A stretch of DNA of 64,000 nucleotides from Closterium sp. Naga37s-1 (lineage: Eukaryota; Streptophyta; Zygnematophyceae; Desmidiales; Closteriaceae), in NCBI GenBank assembly GCA_947471745.1, contig CANJKZ010000092.1:4631001-4695000 (forward strand). Direction: 5' to 3'. Of this stretch, positions 1-18,751 are shown piece after piece (the stretch's first letter is position 1; each line of letters opens with the position of its first letter). The translations under genes were made by a program, and so were the position numbers. The notes below the pieces were generated by a model that was not told where the DNA came from, made no database searches, and saw only the letters and a list, made by a program, of their open reading frames with translations.

Positions 1-19
1 CATAATAAATCACCGCACC

Positions 20-3000
20 ATGGCTGACCGCTACACTCTCGCGCTCGCTGAATATACCGCTAAAGCTGCTGCTTGGAAGGAATCTGACCTTTCTGCCTCT
101 AATATTATCCTTGGTGGTCTCCCCCCCGCTCTAATGCGAGACTTTCAGGAACAAGAGCTTCACGCACCTGCCCTTTGGGCCTCCCTTCACGCCATGTTTG
201 AGCGCCATGACGTCAACTCCGTGGGGCTGCTCCTTGACGAATACTGGGAGACAACGCTCGCAACCTGCACTGGTGCCGTCGCCTACACCGGCCGCATGAC
301 CTCTCTCGCCAAGCGACTTAAGGCTCGCCAGTCCGAACTCCCCCAGTTCATCCAGATAGATCGCCTTCTCCGCGGTCTCAACCCGTCCTACGACATGCAC
401 GTCATTGCCTTCCGCGAAAATCAGCCGTTTGCGGATGTTGCTGCTGTCGTTCAATGGATCATTGACACCGAAACCCGCCTCCTTCGTACCAACCCGCCTT
501 CTCTCAACACGGCTCAAGCACCCGCGCCAGAACTCAACGCCACCCAGACACGCGGTGGTGGGCGTGGTGGTGGTCGCGGTGGCGGACGTGGAGGTGGGCG
601 TGGTGGCGGCCGTGGTGGTGGACGTGGTGGCACCTTTGGTGGACGCACTCCTTCTGGCACGGGCGGCCCTGGAGGAAGTGGACGTGGTGGTAGCGGACCT
701 GGTCAACTCCCCCCCTGCCCCTACGTTCGCCGTCACGGCCCTCGCGCTGGGGAACCCTGCGGTCAAACCAACCACCCCATAACCACCTGCTTCGGCGTCT
801 TGGACGATGCCTGGTTTGATCGTGGTAACCATGGTACCCCCCCCCGCTGGTCCGCTCTTGCAAGTCGTCCCACTGTCCATGATGTTCAACATCTCCCTCT
901 CTATCAACCCTCCCACCTTAACCTCACCACTCCCTCTCCTCAACTGCAACTCCAGCAGTTTTTGCAGCATCTTCAGTCACAGCAGTTGCAGCAGCCCCCG
1001 CAGCTGCCCCCACAGCCGCAGCCGCACCAGCAGCCACAGCAGCCGCCCTGGGGAGGTGGGGGAGGCGCAGCCGCCACATCAGCGGCAGCGGCAGCAGCAG
1101 CAGCAGCAACTGCCGCCTGGCAGCAGCAACCTCTTGGCTTCGGTTCTGCCGCCACCGCCGCCCATACCTCCCCAGCTGAGTCATACTCTAGCTTTCTTGG
1201 TCAGCTAGCTTCTCCCTTGCCTAGCACCACCTCCATGTATCCCTCTGTTCTTAATAACAGTGACTTCCAGTATTCTGCGTCTCCTTCCCCGCTCACCTTG
1301 GACTTTGTCCTCGATAGCGGGGCCACCGTCAGTGCCCTGAAGGACGCTGACATTCTCAAAACACTATCTCTCCCCTCCACTGTTCATGGCGCTGATTCTA
1401 GCTTCTCGATCCCATGCACACACTCCTCTACTCTTCCGTGTCCCCTCTTTCCCTCCGGCACTATCACTGGCCTCCACATTCCCACTCTTCGTCACAACCT
1501 TATTTCTCTTCATGATCTCCAAAAAGCCGGCATTACCGCCATTTTTCCTGCCCACTTTTCCTATTGCGATCTCATTCATACCTCCACTGGCCGCCTTGTC
1601 TATCGCCTCCCAATCTGCCCCCGCACTCACCTTTACACACTACGTCTCCCTTTTCCGGCATCATGTCATCTCACCACCCGTCGCTCCACCTACCCTTCTC
1701 CCACCATTGCTCCTCCCCCTTCATCATCTCCCACTCCCTCTACCTCTCCCGACCTCTCCCTCTCTCACCCCGCCATTCTCCTCCATCACCGTCTTGGTCA
1801 CCCCAACTTCACCACCCTCCGTGCCGCAATATCCTCTCGCCTCCTTCATGGGCTCCCCCCTGCCCTTCCTCCCCTACCCACCTCACCAGCTCCTCCTTGT
1901 CCCACTTGCATTCATGGCAAACTCAAACAAAAACCCCATCACAGCCATCCCTCATTTGCTACTGCTCCCCTAGATCTCGTCCACATGGACCTCTGGGGTC
2001 CCTCCCCCTCCCCTTCCCGCCAGGGCCACCGCTTTATGCTCGTCCTCGTAGACGACCATAGCCGCTACTCCTCTGTGTTTCTACTCCACACGAAAGCTGA
2101 AGCAGCCGCTGTCATCATCGCCTGGGCCGAACAAGCGCGCGTGCACTTCGGCCGACCCATCCGTCGCCTTCACTCTGACGGTGGCGGGGAGTTTCTCAAC
2201 CATACCATTGCCTCCTACTGCAAAGCACATGGCACTCAACAGACGTCCACTCTCCCTCATTCTCCGCAACAAAACGGTGTAGCTGAAAGTCGCATCCGTG
2301 AGATCACCAAAACTGCCCGCTGTCTCCTCACCCATGCATCTACCCCTCCCTCCCTTTGGGGCTATGCTCTCACTCATGCCGCCCTTCTCACCAACCTCTA
2401 CCCTCACCCCCACCATCCCAACCTCACTCCCACTGAGCTTTGGTGCAACTCCAAACCTGATGCCTCCGTCCTTCGCGTCTGGGGCTGCAAATCCTTTGTT
2501 CTCATTCCTCCCGCAGACCGTTCCCGCAAAGCAGGAAAACTTGCCTCCAAAGCATTGGAGTGCGTCTACCTCGGCCACAATCGTGGCTCTCCTGGGTACC
2601 TCTTCCTTCATCCTCCCTCCGGACGCCTCATTCGCAGCCGCGATGTCGTCTTCGATGAAACCATCCCCTACTACTCCTCTCCTCCTCCCTCCGACCCTCT
2701 CCCCCCACCCTCCCGCCCACTCACCTGGGCGGATGCCCTTCTTCCTCCTCTCCTCCCATCTGCTCCACTCCTCCCAACTACTCCACTCTCACCTCCACCT
2801 TCCTCGGCTGATATCTATGATCCTGCTGCCTCACCTGCCCTTTCCACCGCTCCCCCTCCTCCCTCTCCCCCTCCTCCCTCCCCTCCCACCCACCTCCCTC
2901 CAGCTTCTCCTCCTCCATCCTCGCCCGCCGCACCTCCTGCATCCTCCCCACGTCCTCGCACTTCTCTCACCTCACGCTCTCCCTTCCTCCTCCCACGCAT

Positions 3001-4708
3001 GCACACTCGCTCCCTTGACCCCATTCTTGGTCAACCACCTCTCATTCATGAAGACTCCCATGAGGAGTTTTGTGCCATTCACACTCACGTTCCTTCCCTT
3101 AACCCTGTGTACCTTGCCCTTTTGGGCGCGGTTGTACTTGGCACTCCCTCCTCACCTCTCATCTTCACGCCTACCACATTCCAGGAGGCAATCACGTGCC
3201 CTGACGCTGACAAATGGCTGGAGGCCATTCGCAAGGAGTGCGACGCCTTCATTCGCAATGATTCCTTCGTCGATGTCAAGCCGCCTCCAGATGGCAACAT
3301 TGTCGCTGGCAAGTGGGTCTTCCGGGTGAAGCAGCTTCCGGGGGAGGAGCCCGTCTACAAAGCCCGTTACTGCGCCAAGGGCTTCACACAGACCTATGCC
3401 AAGGACTTTTGGGAAACCTTCTCACCTACCGCAAAATTCGGGACCCTTCGCACGCTTCTCGACTTTGGCTCCCGCAACGGCATGGAGATCTCATCAATGG
3501 ATGTCTCTAACGCTTTTCTTCAGGGGAACCTCCACGAACAAATCTTCCTCGACCGCCCAGATGGCTTCCATGAAGCCTTCCCACCAGACACTGTCTGGGA
3601 ACTACGCCGTCCAGTCTACGGCCTGAAGCAGGCTCCTCGGGAATGGCATGCTAAGCTGGCATCTACACTCTGTGCTCTCGGATTTCAACCATCTCACTCT
3701 GACGCCAGTCTCTTCATTCGGACCCGTCCCAGCCGCTTCTTCGTCCTAGTCTATGTTGGCGACATGGTGCTCCTCGCCGACACCTCCGCCGACATGACCG
3801 ACGTTAAGGAAGAACTACAAGCTCGTCTCCAGTGCAAGGACCTTGGCGAATTACGCCACTACTTGGGCATGGAGATCACACGCGATCGAGCTGCCCGCAC
3901 CATCACCTTATCTCAATCTCACTATCTTCAGCAGGTGTTGGAGCGGTTCGACATGGCTCTCGCCAACCCAGTGGCCACTCCCCTTCCATTCGGCCATCGG
4001 CTTGCTCCACCCACCTCCCCCTCCGCCTCCACTCAGCCCTATGCGGAACTGGTTGGCTCCATCATGTATGCCATGATGGGGACCCGTCCCGACCTCGCCT
4101 ACCCCATCAGCGTCCTGGCGCGTTTCGTCGGTACCGGTCGTCACACCTCCGTGCATTGGAGAGCCGCCAAACGAGTCCTACGCTACCTCCGTGGCACTCA
4201 GGACCATGTTCTCACCCTTGGTGGTGCCTCTCCCCCGCTCCTCACCGGCTTCAGTGACTCGTCTTGGGCAGACTCTCAGCCGGATCGCCGCTCTTCCCAA
4301 GGATATGGCTTCACGCTCGGTAGCGGCTTGGTCAGCTGGCGCTCCACCCGCTCCTCCGCCATCGCCCTCTCATCTTGTGAAGCCGAACTCTATGCTGGTA
4401 CCATGGCTGCGCAGGAAGGACGCTGGCTTTCCTTCTTGCTAGCCGAGCTTGGGGCCCCCCAGCCATGCCCCACGCTCTGGTGCGACAACGCCAGCACGAT
4501 CCACCTCACCAAGAATCCGGTCTTCCACGGGCGCTCCAAACACATCGAACTACGCTACTTCTACATTCGCGATCTTGTCCAGCAAGGCCATCTTGCCGTC
4601 CGAAAAATTGCCGCCGAAGCCAACCTCGCTGACATCTTCACCAAAGCTCTTCCGAAGCTAGCCCACCGGGCCTTCCTTCGCCTTCTTGGCCTCTCCCCGG
4701 CTTCATGA
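20..4708 (+). CDS. Copia gag-pol polyprotein
   Basis: Single frame of 1562 residues with the copia order gag, protease, integrase, reverse transcriptase, RNase H. The gag part (about residues 1-165) is followed by a Gly/Arg-rich run and a Pro/Gln/Ala-rich linker. An aspartic-protease-like DSGAT lies near residue 433. A GAG-pre-integrase segment (HHRLGHP) comes next, then an integrase core with HSDGGGEF and SPQQNGVAE. The RVT_2-type reverse transcriptase starts near residue 1090 (KWVFRVKQ, AFLQGNLHEQIFLDRP). The C-terminal RNase H shows SSQGYGF and KHIELRYFYIRD. The frame starts at the first ATG after the window edge. Because the frame is uninterrupted the copy looks young; whether it is active cannot be said. 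Confidence 0.9.
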   Translation: MADRYTLALAEYTAKAAAWKESDLSASNIILGGLPPALMRDFQEQELHAPALWASLHAMFERHDVNSVGLLLDEYWETTLATCTGAVAYTGRMTSLAKRLKARQSELPQFIQIDRLLRGLNPSYDMHVIAFRENQPFADVAAVVQWIIDTETRLLRTNPPSLNTAQAPAPELNATQTRGGGRGGGRGGGRGGGRGGGRGGGRGGTFGGRTPSGTGGPGGSGRGGSGPGQLPPCPYVRRHGPRAGEPCGQTNHPITTCFGVLDDAWFDRGNHGTPPRWSALASRPTVHDVQHLPLYQPSHLNLTTPSPQLQLQQFLQHLQSQQLQQPPQLPPQPQPHQQPQQPPWGGGGGAAATSAAAAAAAAATAAWQQQPLGFGSAATAAHTSPAESYSSFLGQLASPLPSTTSMYPSVLNNSDFQYSASPSPLTLDFVLDSGATVSALKDADILKTLSLPSTVHGADSSFSIPCTHSSTLPCPLFPSGTITGLHIPTLRHNLISLHDLQKAGITAIFPAHFSYCDLIHTSTGRLVYRLPICPRTHLYTLRLPFPASCHLTTRRSTYPSPTIAPPPSSSPTPSTSPDLSLSHPAILLHHRLGHPNFTTLRAAISSRLLHGLPPALPPLPTSPAPPCPTCIHGKLKQKPHHSHPSFATAPLDLVHMDLWGPSPSPSRQGHRFMLVLVDDHSRYSSVFLLHTKAEAAAVIIAWAEQARVHFGRPIRRLHSDGGGEFLNHTIASYCKAHGTQQTSTLPHSPQQNGVAESRIREITKTARCLLTHASTPPSLWGYALTHAALLTNLYPHPHHPNLTPTELWCNSKPDASVLRVWGCKSFVLIPPADRSRKAGKLASKALECVYLGHNRGSPGYLFLHPPSGRLIRSRDVVFDETIPYYSSPPPSDPLPPPSRPLTWADALLPPLLPSAPLLPTTPLSPPPSSADIYDPAASPALSTAPPPPSPPPPSPPTHLPPASPPPSSPAAPPASSPRPRTSLTSRSPFLLPRMHTRSLDPILGQPPLIHEDSHEEFCAIHTHVPSLNPVYLALLGAVVLGTPSSPLIFTPTTFQEAITCPDADKWLEAIRKECDAFIRNDSFVDVKPPPDGNIVAGKWVFRVKQLPGEEPVYKARYCAKGFTQTYAKDFWETFSPTAKFGTLRTLLDFGSRNGMEISSMDVSNAFLQGNLHEQIFLDRPDGFHEAFPPDTVWELRRPVYGLKQAPREWHAKLASTLCALGFQPSHSDASLFIRTRPSRFFVLVYVGDMVLLADTSADMTDVKEELQARLQCKDLGELRHYLGMEITRDRAARTITLSQSHYLQQVLERFDMALANPVATPLPFGHRLAPPTSPSASTQPYAELVGSIMYAMMGTRPDLAYPISVLARFVGTGRHTSVHWRAAKRVLRYLRGTQDHVLTLGGASPPLLTGFSDSSWADSQPDRRSSQGYGFTLGSGLVSWRSTRSSAIALSSCEAELYAGTMAAQEGRWLSFLLAELGAPQPCPTLWCDNASTIHLTKNPVFHGRSKHIELRYFYIRDLVQQGHLAVRKIAAEANLADIFTKALPKLAHRAFLRLLGLSPAS

Positions 4709-4753
4709 TTCCGGGGTTGTGCACACTTATAAACCTCTTATGCTACGGGGTTG

Positions 4754-5066
4754 TGTTAGAATATAGCATAATGTATGTTTATATTTGTGCATGTGTTACA
4801 CCCTAAAGTGGGTGTACACTTTGGGTCAAGGCGACCCAACCAATTTTGGTTGGGCGCCCCCAAACCCAACTCGACCGCAATTGACGGGGGGGGGGCCAAT
4901 AATGGTCCCCTCCAACGATTGTTGGTTACCCCAGCAATTGTTGGTCGACCCAATCTGATTGGTCCACCAATAAATGCTGAGGGTACCCCACTTCGTTCCC
5001 AAAACTTCTCATCTCCTATATGTACCCACACTCTTTCTAATCAAGACAACACTTGAGATTCTTTCA
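4754..5066 (+). repeat. Probable 3' LTR of the left-edge copia
   Basis: Starts with TGTTAGAATA just after a G-rich stretch that could serve as the polypurine tract and ends with TTCTTTCA. Its AT-rich first part and inverted, partly palindromic middle (CAATTTTGGTTGG, CAATAATGG, CAATTGTTGG) are unlike the flanking genes. Its partner LTR is off-window, so both ends are estimates. Confidence 0.55.
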
Positions 5067-5255
5067 TCCTGCTCCTCATCCTGCTCCTCATCCTGCTCCT
5101 CATCCTGCTCCTCATCCTGCTCCTCATCCTGCTCCTCATCCTGCTCCTCATCCTGCTCCTCATCCTGCTCCTCATTCTGCTCCTCATCCTGCTCCTCATC
5201 CTGCTCCTCATTCTGCTCCTCATTCTGCTCCTCATTCTGCTCGTGCTCCGGCTCA
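5067..5255 (+). repeat. 12-bp minisatellite (TCCTGCTCCTCA)n
   Basis: About 15 tandem copies of a 12-bp pyrimidine-rich unit, with a CT-for-CC variant toward the right end. It lies between the copia LTR and the first visible exon of channel copy 1 and is probably intronic. The 12-bp length keeps frames open, which explains the Glu/Gln-rich and Ser/Cys-rich ORFs over it. Confidence 0.9.
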
Positions 5256-5429
5256 TCCTCCTGCTCCACCTCCTCTCTCTTGTCTGCTAATAACAACTCA
5301 AGTTTTAATTAGGAGAGTAAGTACGAGTGGCTGTTTGGGTGGCAGTGAGGCATCACGCACCCCACCAGGCTCACTTGCTCTCCTCTGCTGTGCTGCCCGC
5401 TCTCTCTGCCTCCCCATCCTGCTCCTCAG

Positions 5430-8400
5430 ATCTGCATGCTCTGCCACATAGGCGCCTGCATATTCGTGCTGATTGGCCGGCTAGAGCTGCCGAACGAGAC
5501 ATGGCTGGCGGCAACCTATTGGAGCCAGGATAGCGTGGCGCAGACGCTGGAGTCAGCACCCACCGGCGTCGTCTACGTGGCAGCTATTTATTGGTCCATG
5601 GTCACATTCGCTGGGGTGCGTGCGTGCCCGCAGGACCCACAGTACCTTCCTTTCCTGCACAACTGTCACGCCATTCCACCTTCACTGCGCTCCTCACTCC
5701 CACCTCCCGCGTCCCTCCACAGGTGCTGCTCACCCTCCACAGGTGCTGCTCACCCTCCACAGGTGCTGCTCACCCTCCACAGGTGCTGCTCACCCTCCAC
5801 AGGTGCTGCTCACCCTCCACAGGTGCTGCTCACCCTCCACAGGTGCTGCTCACCCTCCACAGGTGCTGCTCACCCTCCACAGGTGCTGCTCACCCTCCAC
5901 AGGTGCTGCTCACCCTCCACAGGTGCTGCTCACCCTCCACAGGTGCTTGCTGCTCACCCTCCACAGGTGCTGCTCACCCTCCACAGGTGCTGCTCACCCT
6001 CCACAGGTGCTGCTCACCCTCCACAGGTGCTGCTCACCCTCCACAGGTGCTGCTCACCCTCCACAGGTGCTGCTCACCCTCCACAGGTGCTGCTCACCCT
6101 CCACAGGTGCTGCTCACCCTCCACAGGTGCTGCTCACCCTCCACAGGTGCTGCTCACCCTCCACAGGTGCTGCTCACCCTCCACAGGTGCTGCTCACCCT
6201 CCACAGGTGCTGCTCACCCTCCACAGGTGCTGCTCACCCTCCACAGGTGCTGCTCACCCTCCACAGGTGCTGCTCACCCTCCACAGGTGCTGCTCACCCT
6301 CCACAGGTGCTGCTCACCCTCCACAGGTGCTGCTCACCCTCCACAGGTGCTGCTCACCCTCCACAGGTGCTGCTCACCCTCCACAGGTGCTGCTCACCCT
6401 CCACAGGTGCTGCTCACCCTCCACAGGTGCTGCTCACCCTCCACAGGTGCTGCTCACCCTCCACAGGTGCTGCTCACCCTCCACAGGTGCTGCTCACCCT
6501 CCACAGGTGCTGCTCACCCTCCACAGGTGCTGCTCACCCTCCACAGGTGCTGCTCACCCTCCACAGGTGCTGCTCACCCTCCACAGGTGCTGCTCACCCT
6601 CCACAGGTGCTGCTCACCCTCCACAGGTGCTGCTCACCCTCCACAGGTGCTGCTCACCCTCCACAGGTGCTGCTCACCCTCCACAGGTGCTGCTCACCCT
6701 CCACAGGTGCTGCTCACCCTCCACAGGTGCTGCTCACCCTCCACAGGTGCTGCTCACCCTCCACAGGTGCTGCTCACCCTCCACAGGTGCTGCTCACCCT
6801 CCACAGGTGCTGCTCACCCTCCACAGGTGCTGCTCACCCTCCACAGGTGCTGCTCACCCTCCACAGGTGCTGCTCACCCTCCACAGGTGCTGCTCACCCT
6901 CCACAGGTGCTGCTCACCCTCCACAGGTGCTGCTCACCCTCCACAGGTGCTGCTCACCCTCCACAGGTGCTGCTCACCCTCCACAGGTGCTGCTCACCCT
7001 CCACAGGTGCTGCTCACCCTCCACAGGTGCTGCTCACCCTCCACAGGTGCTGCTCACCCTCCACAGGTGCTGCTCACCCTCCACAGGTGCTGCTCACCCT
7101 CCACAGGTGCTGCTCACCCTCCACAGGTGCTGCTCACCCTCCACAGGTGCTGCTCACCCTCCACAGGTGCTGCTCACCCTCCACAGGTGCTGCTCACCCT
7201 CCACAGGTGCTGCTCACCCTCCACAGGTGCTGCTCACCCTCCACAGGTGCTGCTCACCCTCCACAGGTGCTGCTCACCCTCCACAGGTGCTGCTCACCCT
7301 CCACAGGTGCTTGCTCACCCTCCACAGGTGCTTGCTGCTCACCCTCCACAGGTGCTTGCTGCTCACCCTCCACAGGTGCTTGCTGCTCACCCTCCACAGG
7401 TGCTTGCTGCTCACCCTCCACAGGTGCTTGCTGCTCACCCTCCACAGGTGCTGCTGCTCACCCTCCACAGGTGCTGCTCACCCTCCACAGGTGCTGCTCA
7501 CCCTCCACAGGTGCTGCTCACCCTCCACAGGTGCTGCTCACCCTCCACAGGTGCTGCTCACCCTCCACAGGTGCTGCTCACCCTCCACAGGTGCTGCTCA
7601 CCCTCCACAGGTGCTGCTCACCCTCCACAGGTGCTGCTCACCCTCCACAGGTGCTGCTCACCCTCCACAGGTGCTGCTCACCCTCCACAGGTGCTGCTCA
7701 CCCTCCACAGGTGCTGCTCACCCTCCACAGGTGCTGCTCACCCTCCACAGGTGCTGCTCACCCTCCACAGGTGCTGCTCACCCTCCACAGGTGCTGCTCA
7801 CCCTCCACAGGTGCTGCTCACCCTCCACAGGTGCTGCTCACCCTCCACAGGTGCTGCTCACCCTCCACAGGTGCTGCTCACCCTCCACAGGTGCTGCTCA
7901 CCCTCCACAGGTGCTGCTCACCCTCCACAGGTGCTGCTCACCCTCCACAGGTGCTGCTCACCCTCCACAGGTGCTGCTCACCCTCCACAGGTGCTGCTCA
8001 CCCTCCACAGGTGCTGCTCACCCTCCACAGGTGCTGCTCACCCTCCACAGGTGCTGCTCACCCTCCACAGGTGCTGCTCACCCTCCACAGGTGCTGCTCA
8101 CCCTCCACAGGTGCTGCTCACCCTCCACAGGTGCTGCTCACCCTCCACAGGTGCTGCTCACCCTCCACAGGTGCTGCTCACCCTCCACAGGTGCTGCTCA
8201 CCCTCCACAGGTGCTGCTCACCTCCCATCCTTCGTATCCACATTATTGCTCCCCAATGCCTCTCCACTGCTCTCCCACTTCACCGTCCTCACTCCGCCCT
8301 CGCGCTCCTGTGTTCCGTGTGTCGTGCATCCGTGCTCCCCCTTGGGTGCATGCGTGCATGCATGTGCGCGGTGCAGGTTCATCGAGAGGGAGCGCCTGCC

Positions 8401-10699
8401 AGAGTGGCTCGCCAACCGCATGGTGCGCTCGCCTGCCCTCCGCCCCCCGCCCCCTCATTCCCACTGCCTCTGTCACAAGTTTTACAGAAAGACCGCTGCT
8501 TGCTCCTTGCCCCTCGCCCTGCATCTGCTGGCTAGAAGATCTCCTGCTGCTTACTGCCTCTCTCCACTGCATGGCACCCGCCCGTCCGCTGCTCCATCTC
8601 TGTGCCGTGCGTCTATCACCCGTTGCCATGGCTCCCCCTGGCTCCTCCCCCTGTCACCCGTTACCACCCCTTCGCGAGTGCAGATGGCGTATCTGATGCG
8701 GCAGTGGCAGGCGTCAGTCAACAGCAAGTTTGAGGAGCTCGAGCTCATGCAGAGCCTCACTGTGAGTCATGCAGAGAGTGTGGGACATGCAGAGAGTGTG
8801 GGACATGCAGAGAGTGTGGGACATGCAGAGAGTGTGGGACATGCAGAGAGTGTGGGACATGCACACTATATCCGTGCCGACCAACACAAGGAATGCATCT
8901 CTTCACTCTGCCTTGCGTCTCTCCCTCTCACGTTTCTCCACTGTGCCACTGTATCCCTGGACTGGACCTCTGACCCCCCCTTTCTCGGTGTGCATGGCGG
9001 CATGGCCACAGGACGATCTGCGCACGGACCTCTTTGTGCACTGGTGGACGCAACACGTGCCTGCCAGGTCCGCTCCCTCCGCTGCTGCCATGCGCTCCTC
9101 CTCCTGCTTCATTTCTCCCTTGCCACCTTGTCCATCTCTCCGCCTCGTTCCACGTACCACCCTTCCACACTCCGTTTGCTGCCACACCTTTAACCTTCTT
9201 CGCACACGTCCCATCCTCATGCATCCCTCCCCCCACCCGCCCTCCTCTCCCTGCCCCTGCAGCCCCTTCTTCCCACACGAGCAGCAGTGCCTGGCCACTC
9301 TACAGCGCGTGCTGGTGCCGCGTGCAGTGGCAGCGGGGGATGTGGTGGTGCGAGAGGGCGAGGTGAGCCGGCACGTGTACGTGGTGCGCGCGGGCACGCT
9401 GGAGATGGCGTGGGCGCTGCACGGGGCCGAGATGGCGTGGGCGCTGCACGGGGCCGACACTCTCGTCGAGACTGCCGCCACGCTGCCAGGCAAACCCATG
9501 GTAGGCTTGGGGGAGGGGGGTGTTTTGCTGCCACCCTCCGATGGTCTTGGAATCTCTTGATTTCCCACCTTGTCGTGTTGTTGTAGCAACAACCGTTGTT
9601 GCTTCTCCCTGTGATCTTCCGCTTGTTTGCCAACCCCCACCTCTCCCCCTCGCCCACCCCAGCTGGGCAGGGAGGGCATGAAGCTGGCACGCGCAGTGAG
9701 CATGAGGCGGTGCCGGGCGCGCTCGCTGCAGCGCCAGGCCAGCCGCTCCTCCCACGGCAGCCCTGCGCTGCCGCCGCTCGACGCCACACCCGACGCCACC
9801 TCTTTTGACATGCCCAACCCCAAGCCAGCCCCGTATGGGAAGAAGAGCAGCAACGGCATGGATGATGCAGGCAGCATGCATGGTGGGGATGCCTCGCCTG
9901 CGCCCGGTGCATGCGGCCCGCGCCACGGCGATCATGGCGACAGCCCTGCCATGCTTGGGTGCTCACCGTGTGTGCGGCGCACGTGTGCGTACGAGCCAGC
10001 GCTGTGCACCATACAGAGCAGCAGCCTCGTGCACTGCGACTCGTGGGAGGAACCTGCGTTGCCTGGCCATGGTAGTGAGCCACTGCAGGAGGGCACAGCG
10101 GAGGAAGGGTGTGGAGAGGGGGCAGGGCAGAGGGGTGCGAGTGGCGTGGTGCCTCGCGTGCACAGCACAGCGGCGTCGCATGAGAGCCATGGGTCGGTGC
10201 GGCATGAGAGCCACCTGCTGGGGCAGGCAGCGTTTGAGAGCAGGACGGTGGGCGTGGGCCATGTGATGGGGCTGGACGGGCTCTCAGAGGTGCTCGAGCT
10301 GCAGACCAGCGAACCCTCGTGGCTCGAGCAACGAGTCCCCTTCCTCTTCATGGAAGGAACCTTCCAGGTATGCTCCTGGTTTGATTCTGTGACACGGCAC
10401 TTGTTACATTGCTTTTATGCCTGCTTTTTTTTCAGGCAAAATTATAAACGAGAAATATTGTCCTGGTGGTTGGGATGGGCTGTGCATGTGAGCAGGCGAA
10501 GACGGAGTGTGAGCTGCTGCTGCTGCTAATCGACGATCTATTTGACACGCTCGAGAGTTTCCCCGAGCTACTAACAGCCCTGCGCTTGAGCCTGGGCCTT
10601 CCGCTAACGGAGCAGGAGCAGCTGGTGCGGTACCGCAAGGCGCTCAGCACGCGCAGGATGAACACATCCTCGCATCAACTCAAGTCTAACCGCAAATAG
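5430..10699 (+). CDS. CNBD-type voltage-gated K+ channel, copy 1 (3' part; one exon missing)
   Basis: Visible exons, by splice signals and by match to copy 2: 5430-5615 (S5 and pore helix, ICMLCHIGAC), 8377-8422 (C-linker, FIERERLPEWLANRM), 8684-8761, 9012-9067 (DDLRTDLFVHWW), 9263-9500 (cyclic-nucleotide-binding-like domain, VVREGEVSRHVYVVRAGTLE), 9663-10367 (low-complexity linker) and about 10496-10699 (AKTECELLLLLIDDLFD to stop). Four exons have exactly the same length as in copy 2 (186, 46, 78 and 56 bp), so these are tandem paralogues. S1-S4 should lie upstream, beyond the copia, outside the window. The exon that carries the filter GYGD and S6 is not found between 5616 and 8376; a 20-bp array fills that space. 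Without it the neighbouring exons do not join in phase, so this copy is non-functional as assembled. A 27-bp duplication in the CNBD exon repeats EMAWALHGA. Confidence 0.8.
5715..8221 (+). repeat. 20-bp minisatellite, about 125 copies, carrying a splice-junction-like CAG/GT
   Basis: Nearly perfect tandem repeats of CACCCTCCACAGGTGCTGCT fill 2.5 kb. A 24-bp variant (extra TTGC-type insert) occurs once near 5945 and in a cluster at 7310-7450. Each unit contains CTCCACAG/GTGCTG. That resembles the end of the missing filter exon in copy 2 (CTGCACAG/GTGCCA, ending in TLHR), and one frame of the array also reads TLHR. Because 20 is not a multiple of 3 and the unit has no stop in any frame, all three forward frames stay open for over 2.5 kb. 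The resulting huge ORFs are artefacts. Confidence 0.95.
8765..8862 (+). repeat. 18-bp tandem repeat directly after a splice donor
   Basis: Five copies of CATGCAGAGAGTGTGGGA start a few bases inside the intron that follows exon 8684-8761. The exon's own end (CATGCAGAGCCTCACT, then GTGAGT) is a diverged relative of the unit, so the array seems to have been seeded from the exon-intron junction. Confidence 0.85.
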
Positions 10700-11192
10700 A
10701 GATACTAGATATTGACAAAGTGGCACATGCCATTAGCTGCCTCACAACATTGCCGATGAGGGAGTCATACATTGTAGTTAGTGTGGGGGATTGCCCATGT
10801 TATGAAGTTGAGTAATTCACAATAGTGTACAGGTTGGCATTGTTGTGGGAATCCTGGGCGAGGTGGCGGCTCGTGGTCAGCTGGATTCGCTCGCTCCCCC
10901 CTCGCCTTGCTATTTGTCACGCCTGCCGTTGCCTTTCTGTCCACCACACTTGCCCTACTGGTCGCTTGCACTTCGTGTGGCCGTCAGCGTGTTCTTGTTC
11001 ATTCATACCGCTGAATCTCGAAGAGCTATTTAGCTTACGGTGCACTGCTCGCGTAATGTCTAGTCTTCGGGCAGGCGAGGGGGTAGAGTTGAAGCACGAC
11101 GTTAGTCGCCGTTAGGGTTGCATTGAGAACACCACTCGGGCCTCATTGAAGCGGGCCGTCTCAGCTGACGGTCCCAGCATTGGCGCGCGGCG
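10700..11192. other. Intergenic spacer between the two channel genes
   Basis: Holds the 3' flank of copy 1 and the putative promoter and 5' leader of copy 2. I see no other gene, repeat or clear promoter element in it. Confidence 0.6.

Positions 11193-18751
<7,559 letters not shown>

Larger units (their letters stand above)
1..5066 (+). mobile_element. Ty1/copia LTR retrotransposon, 5' LTR outside window
   Basis: A copia-type element fills the left edge. It has one long gag-pol reading frame, then a short spacer with a G-rich stretch, then a region that begins TGTTAGAATATAG and ends near TTCTTTCA, which I take as the 3' LTR. The 5' LTR must lie left of base 1. The coding part looks whole. 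Age cannot be judged because only one LTR is visible. The next host sequence to the right is an intron of the channel gene, so the element probably sits inside that intron. Confidence 0.85.

Noticed and set aside
131-970. Minus-strand ORFs opposite the left-edge copia gag
   Set aside because: Shadows of the gag-pol frame caused by GC-rich codon bias.
5715-8221. CRISPR-like array
   Set aside because: Units are contiguous with no unique spacers, and the setting is eukaryotic with introns.
5436-9193. Overlapping plus-strand ORFs of 971-1200 codons
   Set aside because: They are the stop-free 20-bp array read in three frames, with channel exons at the edges. No protein family, and the frames disagree with the splice structure.
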